DNA of 64,000 bases, taken from Planctomicrobium piriforme (lineage in GTDB: Bacteria > Planctomycetota > Planctomycetia > Planctomycetales > Planctomycetaceae). A program made the position numbers and the translations under genes. The stretch covers positions 1 to 64,000 of the forward strand of contig CAMATH010000012.1 in NCBI GenBank assembly GCA_945860955.1. Direction: 5' to 3'. Below, one piece after another: positions 1 through 8,686 of this stretch; the first letter of the stretch is position 1, and every line of letters begins with the position of its first letter. The notes beneath the pieces were generated by a model. That model ran no database searches. It had not been told where the DNA came from and saw only the letters and a list, made by a program, of their open reading frames with translations.

Positions 1-1
1 A

Positions 2-166
2 TCGCTGGTCGACCCACCGCCTCCACCCCGAAAAACAGAAGCCGAACTGCGGCAGTCACCGGAATGGAAACGGGCCTCCCGCCAAGAGCGAAAGCGGCTG
101 TTACAAACCGCGCGGGCGTCTCCCGTAGCGGAGGCGGTTCCAAGCCGAGACACTGGCATTCGTTAA
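2..166 (+). CDS. C-terminal tail of an unidentified protein (partial at left edge)
   Basis: Frame 2 is open from the window edge to a TAA at 164-166 and gives about 54 residues. The tail is proline-rich at first and then strongly charged (EWKRASRQERKRLL), which looks like a soluble helical C-terminus rather than random translation. Frame 1 is also open here, up to position 369, so the choice of frame is uncertain. No family is recognised. About 155 bases without a clear gene separate it from the ECF sigma gene. Confidence 0.35.
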   Translation, partial: SLVDPPPPPRKTEAELRQSPEWKRASRQERKRLLQTARASPVAEAVPSRDTGIR

Positions 167-322
167 CTGGCTGTCTCGGTTCAAATGATCACATCCCACC
201 ACCAAGATCCACGGTCCACGGCGTCAATTTCGCCAACTCGGCGACTATGATACAGGGGGTGGCCGCCTGGATGATTTCGGGCGATTTCGCCGCCCGCTGT
301 CAATTTCCTCGTTGCTTCCACA

Positions 323-928
323 ATGCCGACTTCGCCGATCGATCTGCTCCGGCAGGCCAAACGGGGTGACGAGAGCGCCAAAGGGGCGCTGCTCGAGAGC
401 TTCCGTCCGTACCTGGAGCTGCTCGCCCGAGTCGAGATCGGCAAGCGGTTGCAGGCCAAGGTCGACACTGCCGACGTCGTCCAGGAGACGTTTCTGGAAG
501 CGTACCGCAATTTCTCGCATTTCCGGGGTGACAGCGAGGCGGAGTTCGCCGCCTGGTTGAGAAGCATTCTGTCGGCCCGGGTTTCGAACCTGGTGCGACA
601 CTACATCACGACGCAGGGACGCGACCTGAGGCGGGAACAACCGCTGGAAATCAATGTCGATCAGTCGTCGGTGCTGCTCGACCGGGGGTTGTGGTCGCAA
701 CAAAGTTCCCCCAGCCAGTCGGCCCAGCGTCGGGAACGGGGAGTGATTCTGGCCGAGGCGCTGGATCGGCTGCCGCGTGATTATCGCGAAGTTGTCATTC
801 TGCGGCATCTTGAGGAATTGACCTTTCCCCAGGTAGCCGAGCGGATGGAACGGTCAGTCGACAGCGTGCAAAAACTCTGGGTCCGGGCGTTGGCGAGTCT
901 GAGGCGGATGATGGAGGAAGTATCATGA
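323..928 (+). CDS. ECF-type RNA polymerase sigma factor linked to a Ser/Thr kinase
   Basis: This 201-residue protein is a sigma-70 family member with only regions 2 and 4. Region 2 spans roughly residues 15-85 and includes DTADVVQETFLEAYRNF, the core-binding and -10 recognition part. Region 4 lies at about 140-200, with the helix-turn-helix LTFPQVAERMERSVDSVQKL. Its stop codon overlaps the ATG of the kinase gene (ATGA at 925-928), so the two are translationally coupled. Planctomycetes are known to have ECF groups that are genetically linked to Ser/Thr kinases, and this pair fits that pattern. No anti-sigma factor is seen nearby, so the kinase is the likely regulator. There is no convincing Shine-Dalgarno before the chosen ATG, and the promoter specificity is unknown. 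Confidence 0.9.
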   Translation: MPTSPIDLLRQAKRGDESAKGALLESFRPYLELLARVEIGKRLQAKVDTADVVQETFLEAYRNFSHFRGDSEAEFAAWLRSILSARVSNLVRHYITTQGRDLRREQPLEINVDQSSVLLDRGLWSQQSSPSQSAQRRERGVILAEALDRLPRDYREVVILRHLEELTFPQVAERMERSVDSVQKLWVRALASLRRMMEEVS

Positions 929-3276
929 AGGGGATTGACGACAGTCGAACGACGATCGACCCGGCGAGTGAAATTCACTCGTTCGGGGAGCCGCTGGATG
1001 ATCCGCGGGTGCTGGAGGTGGTGCAGGAATATCTCACCGAACTGGAACAGGGACGCGCACCGTCACGGGAGCGGTTTTTGGCGCGGTATCCAGAACTCGC
1101 AACCGCCGTGCGCGACTGTCTCGACGGGCTGGAAATGGTTCGAGGGGGATTGTCGGGGACGCAGAGCCGGTCGTTTCCCTCTCTGACCGCGCCGGGTCCG
1201 CGGAGTCCGGAAGCCCCCCCGCGGGCGCTGGGGGACTTCCTCATTGTCCGGGAGATCGCCCGAGGGGGGATGGGGGTGGTGTATGAGGCGGTGCAGCAAT
1301 CACTGGGGCGGCGCGTGGCGCTCAAAGTGTTGCCGTTCGCGGCGACATTTGACGCGCGGCAGCTTCAACGGTTCAAGAACGAGGCACAGGCGGCGGCGCT
1401 GCTGCATCACACGAACATCGTTCCGATTTACGCTGTCGGGTGCGATCGCGGGGTGCATTTCTACGCGATGCAGCTCATTGAGGGGCAATCGCTGGCGGTG
1501 GTGATCCGTCAGTTGCGGGAACAGGCTGGTCTGGCCGGGCCGGCGGCGCCAGCGGGACCGACCCGCGAAATCGCGAAGGCTCCCGCGTCGGACCAGCAGT
1601 TGGGGGAACCGCTGGAGCAACCTGTGGAGTCGTTCGCCGAGACGAATCTGTTCACGGGAGGGCACGCCTCGGGGGACGTTTCGGTCCGCAGTACGCACCG
1701 CCCGGAAAGCAAGATGACTGTGGCGACGGCAACCACCGGGTCGCAGACGCGGTCGAGTTTCTATCGCAAAGCGGCGCGGCTGATGATCCAGGCGGCTGAC
1801 GCGCTGGAACACGCGCATCAGTTGGGTGTTGTGCATCGCGACATCAAGCCGGGCAACCTGATGATGAACTCCGCCGGCGAGTTGTGGATCACCGACTTCG
1901 GGCTGGCGATGTTTCAGACCGAGACCGGTCTGACCCGTTCGGGCGACTTGCTGGGGACGTTTCGGTACATGAGTCCCGAACAGGCGTCGGGCAAGCGGGC
2001 GGTTCTCGATCACCGGACCGACATTTACTCGCTGGGAGCGACGTTTTACGAACTGCTGACTCTCGAACCGGTGTTCGCGGGCGAAACGCGGGCCGAACTG
2101 CTGTTTCAGATTTTGCATGAGGAACCGCGTCGATTGCGGGTGGGCAATAAATCCATACCACCTGAACTCGAAACGATTGTCCTGAAGGCGCTCGCCAAGA
2201 ATCCGGAAGAGCGCTACGCGTCGGCGGGAGAGTTTTCGGCGGACGTGCGACGGTTTCTCGATCACCAGCCGATTCATGCCAAGAAGCCGACCTTGTGGGA
2301 CCGGCTGAAGAAATGGTCGCGGCGGCACCCGGGGGCGGTTTCGACGGCGGTGGTGTTGCTGGGGGTTCTCTTCGTCGGACTGCTCGCCTCGACGGCGATG
2401 ATCGCACGGGCGCAGCAGAATACGGTCGCAGCCCTCGATCGCGAGCGGCTGCGGGCGAATGAAGCCGAGGAGCAGTTTCACCGCGCCCGGGCCGCGGTTG
2501 ACGTGTTGATTGAGGTGAGCGAGGAGGAATTGATCGACAAGCCGACGACGCGAAAGCGCCTGCTGCGTACCGCCCTGGACTACTACCAGGAGTTCATTGA
2601 GAATCGCGAGGGGGACCAGGCTTCACAGGCTTCATTGGCAGCCGTTCAGGTTCGGGTCCGGGGGATTCTAAATGATCTGGCGGTTTTGCAGCGCGATGTG
2701 CAGGTGAATCTGCTGGCAAACCCGGCGATCTGCGAGGATCTGGAACTCACCGATGCGCAGGAGCAGAAACTGGCCGAGCTGCTCCCCCGCTGGTTTGGCG
2801 AAAAGATGAAGGTGTTCGAGCAGATCCGCAATGACAAGGAAGGGGATCGGCGACGTCGGCTGGTGGATCTGGCCGCCGAGCATGACCGGGTTCTCAATGA
2901 ACTGCTGCTTCCGACACAGCGGGAGCGATTGAATCAGGTCGCGATTCAGTCGGCGGGGGTCGCGGCGTTTCGCGAACCCGACATCGTTCGTGAGCTGGAA
3001 CTGACATCGGAACAACGGGCCGCCGTGCGGGAGATTGAGTTCCAGGCGATGATTTCCGGGATTGGACGCCGGCCGATGGGTGGATGGGACCGGGAAGAGC
3101 GTCGCCGCAACCAGGAATCGCAGGCGCGCGAGTTCGTGGCCCGTGTCGTCGCCATTCTGACACCGCTTCAGCAGGCGCGGTGGCAAACACTGGTTGGCCC
3201 TCCCTGCGATGGGTTGTCCAACCCGCCCCGACCGCCGACGGGACGTGGGAACGGCAATCAGCGCGGTGGGGGATAG
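925..3276 (+). CDS. Transmembrane Ser/Thr protein kinase with extracytoplasmic LTxxQ helices
   Basis: The protein has 783 residues. Residues 20-75 form the short helical segment often found before planctomycete kinases. The kinase domain begins near 103: a glycine loop (ARGGMGVVYEA), K134 in VALK, catalytic D306 in HRDIKPGN, D324 in DFG and the SPEQA segment. About 90 Pro/Ala/Thr-rich residues are inserted between the hinge and the catalytic loop. One membrane segment lies at about 472-494. Behind it is a helical part with LTxxQ-type motifs at about 608-612 (LTDAQ), 693-697 (LTSEQ) and 745-749 (LTPLQ), resembling CpxP/Spy-family periplasmic proteins. The C-terminus is Pro/Gly/Asn-rich. The gene overlaps the ECF gene by 4 bases and is followed after 2 bases by a lipoprotein gene. 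The inferred role is sensing envelope state outside the membrane and phosphorylating targets, perhaps the sigma factor, inside. Confidence 0.9.
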   Translation: MKGIDDSRTTIDPASEIHSFGEPLDDPRVLEVVQEYLTELEQGRAPSRERFLARYPELATAVRDCLDGLEMVRGGLSGTQSRSFPSLTAPGPRSPEAPPRALGDFLIVREIARGGMGVVYEAVQQSLGRRVALKVLPFAATFDARQLQRFKNEAQAAALLHHTNIVPIYAVGCDRGVHFYAMQLIEGQSLAVVIRQLREQAGLAGPAAPAGPTREIAKAPASDQQLGEPLEQPVESFAETNLFTGGHASGDVSVRSTHRPESKMTVATATTGSQTRSSFYRKAARLMIQAADALEHAHQLGVVHRDIKPGNLMMNSAGELWITDFGLAMFQTETGLTRSGDLLGTFRYMSPEQASGKRAVLDHRTDIYSLGATFYELLTLEPVFAGETRAELLFQILHEEPRRLRVGNKSIPPELETIVLKALAKNPEERYASAGEFSADVRRFLDHQPIHAKKPTLWDRLKKWSRRHPGAVSTAVVLLGVLFVGLLASTAMIARAQQNTVAALDRERLRANEAEEQFHRARAAVDVLIEVSEEELIDKPTTRKRLLRTALDYYQEFIENREGDQASQASLAAVQVRVRGILNDLAVLQRDVQVNLLANPAICEDLELTDAQEQKLAELLPRWFGEKMKVFEQIRNDKEGDRRRRLVDLAAEHDRVLNELLLPTQRERLNQVAIQSAGVAAFREPDIVRELELTSEQRAAVREIEFQAMISGIGRRPMGGWDREERRRNQESQAREFVARVVAILTPLQQARWQTLVGPPCDGLSNPPRPPTGRGNGNQRGGG

Positions 3277-3278
3277 TC

Positions 3279-3824
3279 GTGCGACCAGACGCGCGGGGGG
3301 AGTGTCGCGGACAATGGGGGATCGCTTCGCTGCTCTTGGCGACCGTGGTGGGATGCGCGCCCGCTGTCGAATCGACGCCCGAACCGGTCGATACAGATCC
3401 GGTCGCGCAGTTCGCGTCGGCTGATGGTGAGACTCCGTACGAGATCGCGATCACTGGCAGTGAGGACCGTTGGCAGGTGCGCTATCCCGGAATGGAGCAG
3501 CCTTTGGTCACCACGGGGGACGCGATGACCGGCTTGCAGCTTCACGTGCCCGCCGCCCGGCCGATCGTGCTGATTCTCAACAGCACCGATTACGTTTACA
3601 CTCTGGAACTGCCCGATTGGAAGATCAAGGAGATCGCCGTTCCGAAGCTGGAGTTTCGCATGGAGTTCCGTGCCGACGTCACCGGTCGGTTTGAGCTGGT
3701 GGGAGACCACTTGTGTGGAGCCGAGGTTCAGGAACTGCGGGGAACGCTGGTGGTTGAGAGTCCGAGCGAGCTCATTCGCTGGTTACGGGAGCGACCGTCA
3801 CCGACAGCGCCCCGTGGTGAATGA
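3279..3824 (+). CDS. Lipoprotein with COX2-like cupredoxin domain lacking most CuA ligands
   Basis: The GTG at 3279 is chosen because it lies 2 bases after the kinase stop and gives a proper lipoprotein signal (SLLLATVVGC lipobox), 181 residues in all. An ATG far upstream in this frame would run through the kinase gene. The C-terminal half resembles the CuA domain of cytochrome c oxidase subunit II in order and spacing (HVPAARPIVL, STDYVYTLELP, FRADVTGRFEL, LCG, a final strand and amphipathic tail). Aligned to that family, the first His is Y107, the first Cys is G142, the second Cys is kept as C146, the second His is V150 and the Met is L153. It is therefore unlikely to bind CuA. It sits between a sensor kinase and a SCO1 gene, which suggests an envelope copper or redox context. 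The function is unknown. Confidence 0.7.
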   Translation: MRPDARGECRGQWGIASLLLATVVGCAPAVESTPEPVDTDPVAQFASADGETPYEIAITGSEDRWQVRYPGMEQPLVTTGDAMTGLQLHVPAARPIVLILNSTDYVYTLELPDWKIKEIAVPKLEFRMEFRADVTGRFELVGDHLCGAEVQELRGTLVVESPSELIRWLRERPSPTAPRGE

Positions 3825-3861
3825 CCTGTCTCCACCGTGCCGCTCCTTCCCGCCCGAGTCT

Positions 3862-3905
3862 CGCCTGTCAGGAAGCGGTCGACGGTTACCGCTTCCTGAC
3901 GGGCG
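3862..3905 (+). terminator. 17-bp stem hairpin between the cupredoxin lipoprotein and SCO1 genes
   Basis: The arms at 3862-3878 and 3889-3905 pair over 17 positions with one G-T wobble, around a 10-base loop. It lies 37 bases after the lipoprotein stop, where a terminator would be expected. No T-run follows, so it may be a Rho-independent terminator lacking its U-tract, an mRNA-stabilising structure or a palindromic repeat. Confidence 0.4.
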
Positions 3906-3989
3906 CGGCTCTGCGACAACACCTGCCGTTGGTCCGCGTGGTGGACAAGAAATCGAAACCGTGTTCCGTGCGATGTGAAAGCAGCTCCG

Positions 3990-4709
3990 ATGCGTTGCCT
4001 GTCGAGTACCCGGTGTTCAGTCGCCCGGGGGAAGTTATTCTGGGTGGCACTTTTTCTGCTCTCCCTGGTGAGTTCCGGCTGCGACCCCGCGAAACCTACC
4101 ACCGGGAGTAACACCCCGGGTTCGTCGCCGGTCACTCAGTCGGCGACCAATCGGAGTTCGACCGGGACCACGGGAGCGTCTTCCTCGAAATCGGGGGGGC
4201 CGCGGGTGTTGTTTCCGGTTCCCGAGTTTGAACTGGTCGACCAGACGGGTGGGGCGTTCCACTCGACCGATCTACGGGGCAAGGTGTGGATCGCGAATTT
4301 CATATTCACACGCTGCAAGGCGACATGTCCTATCCAGACCGCGAAACTCGCCGAGTTCCAGCGGCAGGCCCAGCGCTGGTCCGATTGGGACCGAGTGCGA
4401 CTGGTCAGCATTTCAGTCGATCCCGAGAACGACACTCCCGAAGTCCTTGCCCAATACGCCGACTCGTATCGAGTCGCCGGGAATTGGAAGTTTCTCACCG
4501 GTCCGCGTGAAGCGATCTGGAAACTCAGTAAAGAAGGCTTCAAGCTGGCGGTGGCGGAAGATCCCGCGGAGCCCGGCCCGATCACTCACAGCCCCCGCTT
4601 CGTTCTCGTCGATGGGGAGGGCCAGATTCGCGGGTTTTACGACAGTCAGCGGGATGACGAGATTCGGCAGATGACGATTGACCTGCGGCAGGTTCTGGAT
4701 GGGAAATAA
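3990..4709 (+). CDS. SCO1/SenC family copper chaperone / thioredoxin-like lipoprotein
   Basis: The protein has 239 residues from the ATG at 3990; an in-frame GTG at 3975 would add 5. A lipoprotein signal ends in LVSSGC. A Ser/Thr/Gly linker of about 50 residues leads to a thioredoxin fold starting near PVPEFELVDQ. The metal/redox ligands of the SCO family are intact: CKATC (CxxxC) and the distal His in ITHSPRF. SCO proteins deliver copper to, or reduce, the CuA site of cytochrome oxidase outside the membrane. Here the neighbouring CuA-like lipoprotein has lost its ligands, so the usual partner relationship cannot be assumed. The gene follows the kinase-lipoprotein unit on the same strand after 165 bases that contain a hairpin. 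No oxidase subunit gene is in the window. Confidence 0.88.
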   Translation: MRCLSSTRCSVARGKLFWVALFLLSLVSSGCDPAKPTTGSNTPGSSPVTQSATNRSSTGTTGASSSKSGGPRVLFPVPEFELVDQTGGAFHSTDLRGKVWIANFIFTRCKATCPIQTAKLAEFQRQAQRWSDWDRVRLVSISVDPENDTPEVLAQYADSYRVAGNWKFLTGPREAIWKLSKEGFKLAVAEDPAEPGPITHSPRFVLVDGEGQIRGFYDSQRDDEIRQMTIDLRQVLDGK

Positions 4710-4791
4710 CGGCTCATGACGAGCGCAGCTCGGCGGAATCACCTCGTCTCTGGCCGCGCAGAATTTGGGTGAAAGGATCTGGTGTCGGAAC

Positions 4792-5420
4792 ATGGCGAAA
4801 CGTTATGACGCGGTTCTCAAGCATCTGCCGGAGCAGTATCCGCACAAGTGAACTGGAAACTGCCCGGCGGTAAACAATACCTCGCATTCGAATACGAAGT
4901 CATGCGGCTCTGGCAAATATCGCCCGAGACTTTGTTGAAAGGCGGAATCGGCACACTTCCGTTGTTGCCATTGACGCATGTCACAGAGCCCGAGTTGCCA
5001 GGGCTGATCGATGACATGTCACTCCGGTTTCAGCGCGAAGCGCCGCAAGGCGATGTCGCTTCGCTTTGGACTGCCACCTTCGTTCTGATGGGGTTAGAAT
5101 ACCGTCAGGCAATCACCAATCAACTGTTGCAGGGAGTTCGTTCGATGAGAGAATCGGTCACCTACCAGGCGATTCTGAAAGAAGGTCGTGACGCAGGACG
5201 CGCAGAGGGACGCAAAGAGGGACGCGAGGAAGGATTGGAGAAGGGACGTGAAGAGTTCCGCCGGATCCTGCTGGCCCAGGGAGCAAAGCGCTTCGGCAAA
5301 CCGCCCCTGAAAATTCGCAAGACCATCGAGACAATCAACGATCCCGTGGTCTTCGAACGCCTCGCCGTGCGGCTGCTTGACGTCAATTCGTGGACTGACC
5401 TACTTGCCGAGTTGGATTGA
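4792..5420 (+). pseudogene. Remnant of a planctomycete Rpn-like transposase/nuclease gene with internal deletion
   Basis: An ATG at 4792 opens MAKRYDAVLKHLPEQYPHK and then stops at 4849-4851. The frame starting with GTG at 4848 continues for 190 residues into the middle and end of the same family: the FEYEVMRLWQ segment, a helical region, the repetitive charged stretch GRAEGRKEGREEG, and the closing FGKPP domain. From recall of the planctomycete family, intact members have roughly 80 further residues between these two parts, carrying most of the PD-(D/E)xK-type core. The simplest reading is a deletion joined out of frame. A downstream fragment could still be made from the GTG. No terminal inverted repeats are seen. 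Confidence 0.65.
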
Positions 5421-5453
5421 CGGCACTCAGCAATTTTCTCCACGGAATTCACC

Positions 5454-6212
5454 ATGTCGGACTCTCCGTTTTCCGGTCGCATCGCGCTTGTCACCGGCGG
5501 TTCCCGCGGCATTGGCAGGGCGTGCGTCGAGCGGCTCGCCCGGGGCGGGGCCGATGTCGCGATCAACTATCGCAGTAATGACGCGGCGGCCGCCGAGGCG
5601 GTCGAAGCGGTCAAACAGCTCGGCCGTCGGGCGATCGCCGTTCGGGCAGACGTCTCCCAGGCAGACGCCGTCACCACAATGATCGCCACCGTCGAGCGCG
5701 ACCTGGGTCCGATTGACCTGTTGGTGAACAACGCCGGCGTCTTCGACTACGCACCGCATACCGAGATGACACTCGATGTCTGGCAGCGAACTCTGAACAT
5801 CAATCTCACCGGTCTGTTTCTCGTGACCTGGGGAGTGAAAGACGGGATGATCGCTCGTAATTTCGGGCGGATTGTCAACATGGCATCCATCTCGGCGTTG
5901 CAGCCCCGTCCACTCTCCATCGCCTATTCGGCGAGCAAGGCAGGCGTGGTGGGTTTCACCCGCAGCATCGCGTCGGCGTTCGCCGCTCATAACATTCGGG
6001 TCAACGCCGTCGCTCCCGGCTTGATCGAGACCGAGATTCTGGAAGGAGTCAGCCAGCAGGCGATCGACAAAATCGTCGACGCGACACCGATGAAACGCAT
6101 CGGGCAGCCGGACGAAGTCGCGGCTCTCGTGCAGTTTCTGCTGTCTGACGAGTCGAGTTTTATGACCGGACAGACGTTGGTGACGTGCGGCGGACGGGTG
6201 ATGGTGCCGTAG
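5454..6212 (+). CDS. SDR family oxidoreductase (3-oxoacyl-ACP reductase-like)
   Basis: This 252-residue classical short-chain dehydrogenase has a cofactor loop TGGSRGIG near residue 15, NNAG near 90, a catalytic Ser in NMASISA and the YSASK catalytic Tyr-Lys. Its length and the C-terminal TGQTLVTCGG segment fit FabG-like reductases, which use NADPH to reduce a keto group. The Arg and Asn after the second strand (NYRSN) favour NADPH. It stands between the Rpn remnant and a glycosyltransferase, so the context does not tell its substrate. A paralogue with the same C-terminal CGGRV ending lies at 30216-30971. The true FabG of fatty-acid synthesis usually sits with fab genes, so this is probably an accessory reductase. 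Confidence 0.88.
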   Translation: MSDSPFSGRIALVTGGSRGIGRACVERLARGGADVAINYRSNDAAAAEAVEAVKQLGRRAIAVRADVSQADAVTTMIATVERDLGPIDLLVNNAGVFDYAPHTEMTLDVWQRTLNINLTGLFLVTWGVKDGMIARNFGRIVNMASISALQPRPLSIAYSASKAGVVGFTRSIASAFAAHNIRVNAVAPGLIETEILEGVSQQAIDKIVDATPMKRIGQPDEVAALVQFLLSDESSFMTGQTLVTCGGRVMVP

Positions 6213-6339
6213 GTCGGTGGAGAGCGAATAACCGCTCTTTCCGCGATTTGCGGTTTGCTGCTAGACTCCGCCGCGCTTCCCATTGCGGGAACTGGTTGGA
6301 AAGTCCGTACGCCTCGCGCGATCTCTGGAGACATTGTCC

Positions 6340-7704
6340 GTGGCCGACGCAGCCTCACGAACCAAACGCACGATTTACCTCGACTGTACTCGCACGTTTC
6401 TGACGAATGTGCATACGGGAATCGAGCGGATGGTGAGCGGTCTGGTTCACGCGGGGCCGACGCTGGGGGCCGACTTCGACGCCGACTGCCAGCCAATCCT
6501 GTTCAAAACCTCGACCGGATTTGAGACGCTGGACTCGCGGGTGGTCACACAGCGATTCCGGCCCCGGGATCCTCAGGCGGTTGGCAAAATCACCTGGCGA
6601 CATCGACTGCGAAGAGAACTCGACCGCACCCGGTTGATCGAATTCGCCCGGGGCACTCGGAATGCGTTGGATGTTGTCGCCGAGACGGCGCTCTCCCCGG
6701 TTCGGCGGTTTCTTCCGTCTAAAATCCCGTTTGGCAAGGGGGATATCATCGTCCTGCTGGATGTGAATGTTCGTTCCCGTTATTGGGGTGATCTCCAGCG
6801 GGCGAGAGAGGCCGGCGCGGAAGTGTGTTTGTGCGTCCACGATCTCATTCCGCTCAGTCATCCGTCGACGGTCGACCGGGGGGTCATCTCCGATTTCAGC
6901 CGGTGGTGGCGTGACGCGTCGCAAACGGTCGACTACTTCATCTGCAATTCCCAGTCCACTTGGCGCGAGGTGCAATCCCACTTGCCGGCGGAACGAGGGC
7001 AAAGCGCCAACCCCGTCCAGGGGCGCTGGTTCCGACTGGGAGTCGGACTCGACAAAATGCGCGACGGTGGCGCGCCAAGGGAAGAGATCCGCCTGGCGTT
7101 TGAGAAACAACAGGGCCGCCCCACGTACGTGCAGGTCGGCATGATGTCTCCCCGGAAGAATCACGCCCTCGCGCTCGACGCCCTCGACCATTTGTGGCTG
7201 GATCCCGCCGCCCCGGCGCTGGTGATCGTCGGAAAATATGGTTGGCGCTGCGAGGAGGTCGCCCACCGAATCCGCCAGCACCGCGAGTTTGGCAAACGGC
7301 TCTTCTGGTTCGAATCGGTCAACGATGACGAACTCGATTTCTGTTACCGACAGTCGACCGCCATGCTGACGACTTCGTTCGCGGAAGGGTTCAACCTGCC
7401 CATCGTCGAGTCCCTCAGTCGCCGAACCCCGGTGATTGCGACCGACATTCCCACGCATCGTGAAGTCGGTGGCCGATTCGCGGCGTATTTCCCGGCGACC
7501 GACGCACTGGCACTCAGTCGGATTTTGATGTACCCGGAAGTCGCATTTCGTCAACAATCGCTGGTTCCCCCGGAGAGTTTCACCTGGCCCGACTGGAACG
7601 AAAGCTGCCGGGAGTTTCTGCACAACGTGTTGGAAATGAGTGAGATTCAACACTGGCGTTCGGAACCAGCCCCAGGGGCGGTACCGCTGCGCCGCGCGGC
7701 GTGA
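6340..7704 (+). CDS. GT4-type (GT-B fold) glycosyltransferase
   Basis: The GTG at 6340 is preferred because GGAG stands 9 bases upstream and the protein then begins with a conserved-looking strand, TIYLDCTRTF. This gives 454 residues. The N-terminal half holds LCVHDLIPLSHP and NSQSTWREV, typical of GT4 acceptor domains. The C-terminal half holds the donor-binding elements SPRKNHALALDAL, the FAEGFNLPIVESLS motif with its conserved Glu pair, and a following TDIPTHREV. Such enzymes transfer a sugar from a nucleotide donor, often for surface polysaccharide. There is no signal peptide, so it acts in the cytoplasm. No other polysaccharide genes adjoin it. Confidence 0.85.
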   Translation: MADAASRTKRTIYLDCTRTFLTNVHTGIERMVSGLVHAGPTLGADFDADCQPILFKTSTGFETLDSRVVTQRFRPRDPQAVGKITWRHRLRRELDRTRLIEFARGTRNALDVVAETALSPVRRFLPSKIPFGKGDIIVLLDVNVRSRYWGDLQRAREAGAEVCLCVHDLIPLSHPSTVDRGVISDFSRWWRDASQTVDYFICNSQSTWREVQSHLPAERGQSANPVQGRWFRLGVGLDKMRDGGAPREEIRLAFEKQQGRPTYVQVGMMSPRKNHALALDALDHLWLDPAAPALVIVGKYGWRCEEVAHRIRQHREFGKRLFWFESVNDDELDFCYRQSTAMLTTSFAEGFNLPIVESLSRRTPVIATDIPTHREVGGRFAAYFPATDALALSRILMYPEVAFRQQSLVPPESFTWPDWNESCREFLHNVLEMSEIQHWRSEPAPGAVPLRRAA

Positions 7705-8045
7705 CGCACTGAGGGAGTTGAGGGGCGGGCAACGCGTCGGCGGGAGCGACCGGCACGGCTTGGGCAGACCGCCGACTGAGGGATGGACCGGGGTGGTAGT
7801 GACGGGGCGACCCGTGACGATTGGGAATTCCCAGTTCCGCCTGACCCCGCTTGAGCGAATGGCGGGTGACCGTTGCGGCAGGGTCGCGGACTTGCGGGCT
7901 TCCGTCGCGAAAAAATAGGGTTTTAAGAATTCTCTGATATTTTTGGCGTGATTTTGGAATTCCGTCGGATTGAGTGTGTCGGGGGTTGCAACTGACCTCC
8001 GCGAAACAACCGATCGTGACCTCAATCCAACTTACGGAGTGTACC
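7705..8045. other. Intergenic region upstream of the small LESRQLL protein
   Basis: There is no supported gene in these 341 bases. The first part is GC-rich. Bases from about 7905 to 7965 are clearly AT-rich, which suits a promoter for the gene at 8046, but no clear -35/-10 pair can be named. A CGGAG sequence stands just before the ATG. The long minus-strand open frame that covers this stretch is an antisense shadow of the glycosyltransferase gene. Confidence 0.5.
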
Positions 8046-8480
8046 ATGTCTCGTTCTCACTGGCTGACGACTCTGCGGAACTGTTTCCAAACGGTGGTGT
8101 CGGGTTCCTCGAAAGGCAAACGACGCCGAACTTTCGCCGAGTTTCCGGCGGTCGCCGCCCAGGTTCTCGAATCGCGGCAACTGCTCTCAGGTGTGGTGGC
8201 TTCCGCCGCAGCTTCCACCGACAGTAAGCAAACGGTTGTCGACACAGGATCGCCCAGCACGCCAGCCACAACACAGAATGAAACCCCACAACCTTCGCCG
8301 GCAGCTCCATCGTCAACTCCGGACGCAACCCAGAAGGCCCCCACAAGTCCAGCCGAGTCCCCCAGCCAGAAGAACCAGTCCGGCAAGGACGCAACTCAAA
8401 AGCCTGCCGTGGTCTGGAACCTGGAACTGACGGCACCGAAATCGAGCGCGGGAACGACCAACGTCAAAGGTTCCCCCTGA
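8046..8480 (+). CDS. Small protein with basic N-terminus and LESRQLL (LEPR-XLL-like) motif
   Basis: The start at ATG 8046 is supported by CGGAG about 6 bases upstream. The protein has 144 residues. Residues 20-30 are basic (KGKRRRTF), followed by the hydrophobic-acidic-basic motif VLESRQLLSG at 40-49. The rest, about 90 residues, is low-complexity Ser/Thr/Pro/Gln-rich with no fold recognised. The same basic stretch plus VLESRQLL begins the giant protein at 53004, with different codons, so the likeness is at the protein level. The LEPR-XLL type motif is known near the N-terminus of large secreted planctomycete proteins. It is the only recognisable element here, which suggests an export or envelope-sorting role for it. 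A strong terminator follows. Confidence 0.75.
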   Translation: MSRSHWLTTLRNCFQTVVSGSSKGKRRRTFAEFPAVAAQVLESRQLLSGVVASAAASTDSKQTVVDTGSPSTPATTQNETPQPSPAAPSSTPDATQKAPTSPAESPSQKNQSGKDATQKPAVVWNLELTAPKSSAGTTNVKGSP

Positions 8481-8530
8481 TCGCAGTCAGTGGCAATACG
8501 CACGCGGGAACCATGGATTTCTAAACACCA

Positions 8531-8567
8531 CACGCCCGGGCCAAATTCGGCCCGGGCGTGCGTTTTT
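8531..8567 (+). terminator. Rho-independent terminator after the small LESRQLL gene
   Basis: A perfect 12-bp GC-rich stem (8531-8542 with 8549-8560) closes a 6-base loop and is followed by CG and five Ts. It stands 50 bases after the stop codon at 8480 and marks the end of that transcript. Confidence 0.9.
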
Positions 8568-8686
8568 GACGATCCTCTTCAGAGCAAGAATCACCCGATT
8601 TCTAGCCGACTTGCTCGAAGCCGTTTTCAGGGAATGAACAAAATCGACAGTTCGGAATTAGGTGCGGATCCCGACAGTGCTCCGGC

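Noticed and set aside
1300-2481. 393-codon minus-strand frame inside the kinase gene
   Set aside because: Arg/Gln/His-rich shadow of the kinase, with no domain.
6355-8025. 556-codon minus-strand frame over the glycosyltransferase and the following gap
   Set aside because: It is the opposite strand of a clear GT4 gene; the part in the gap adds nothing recognisable.
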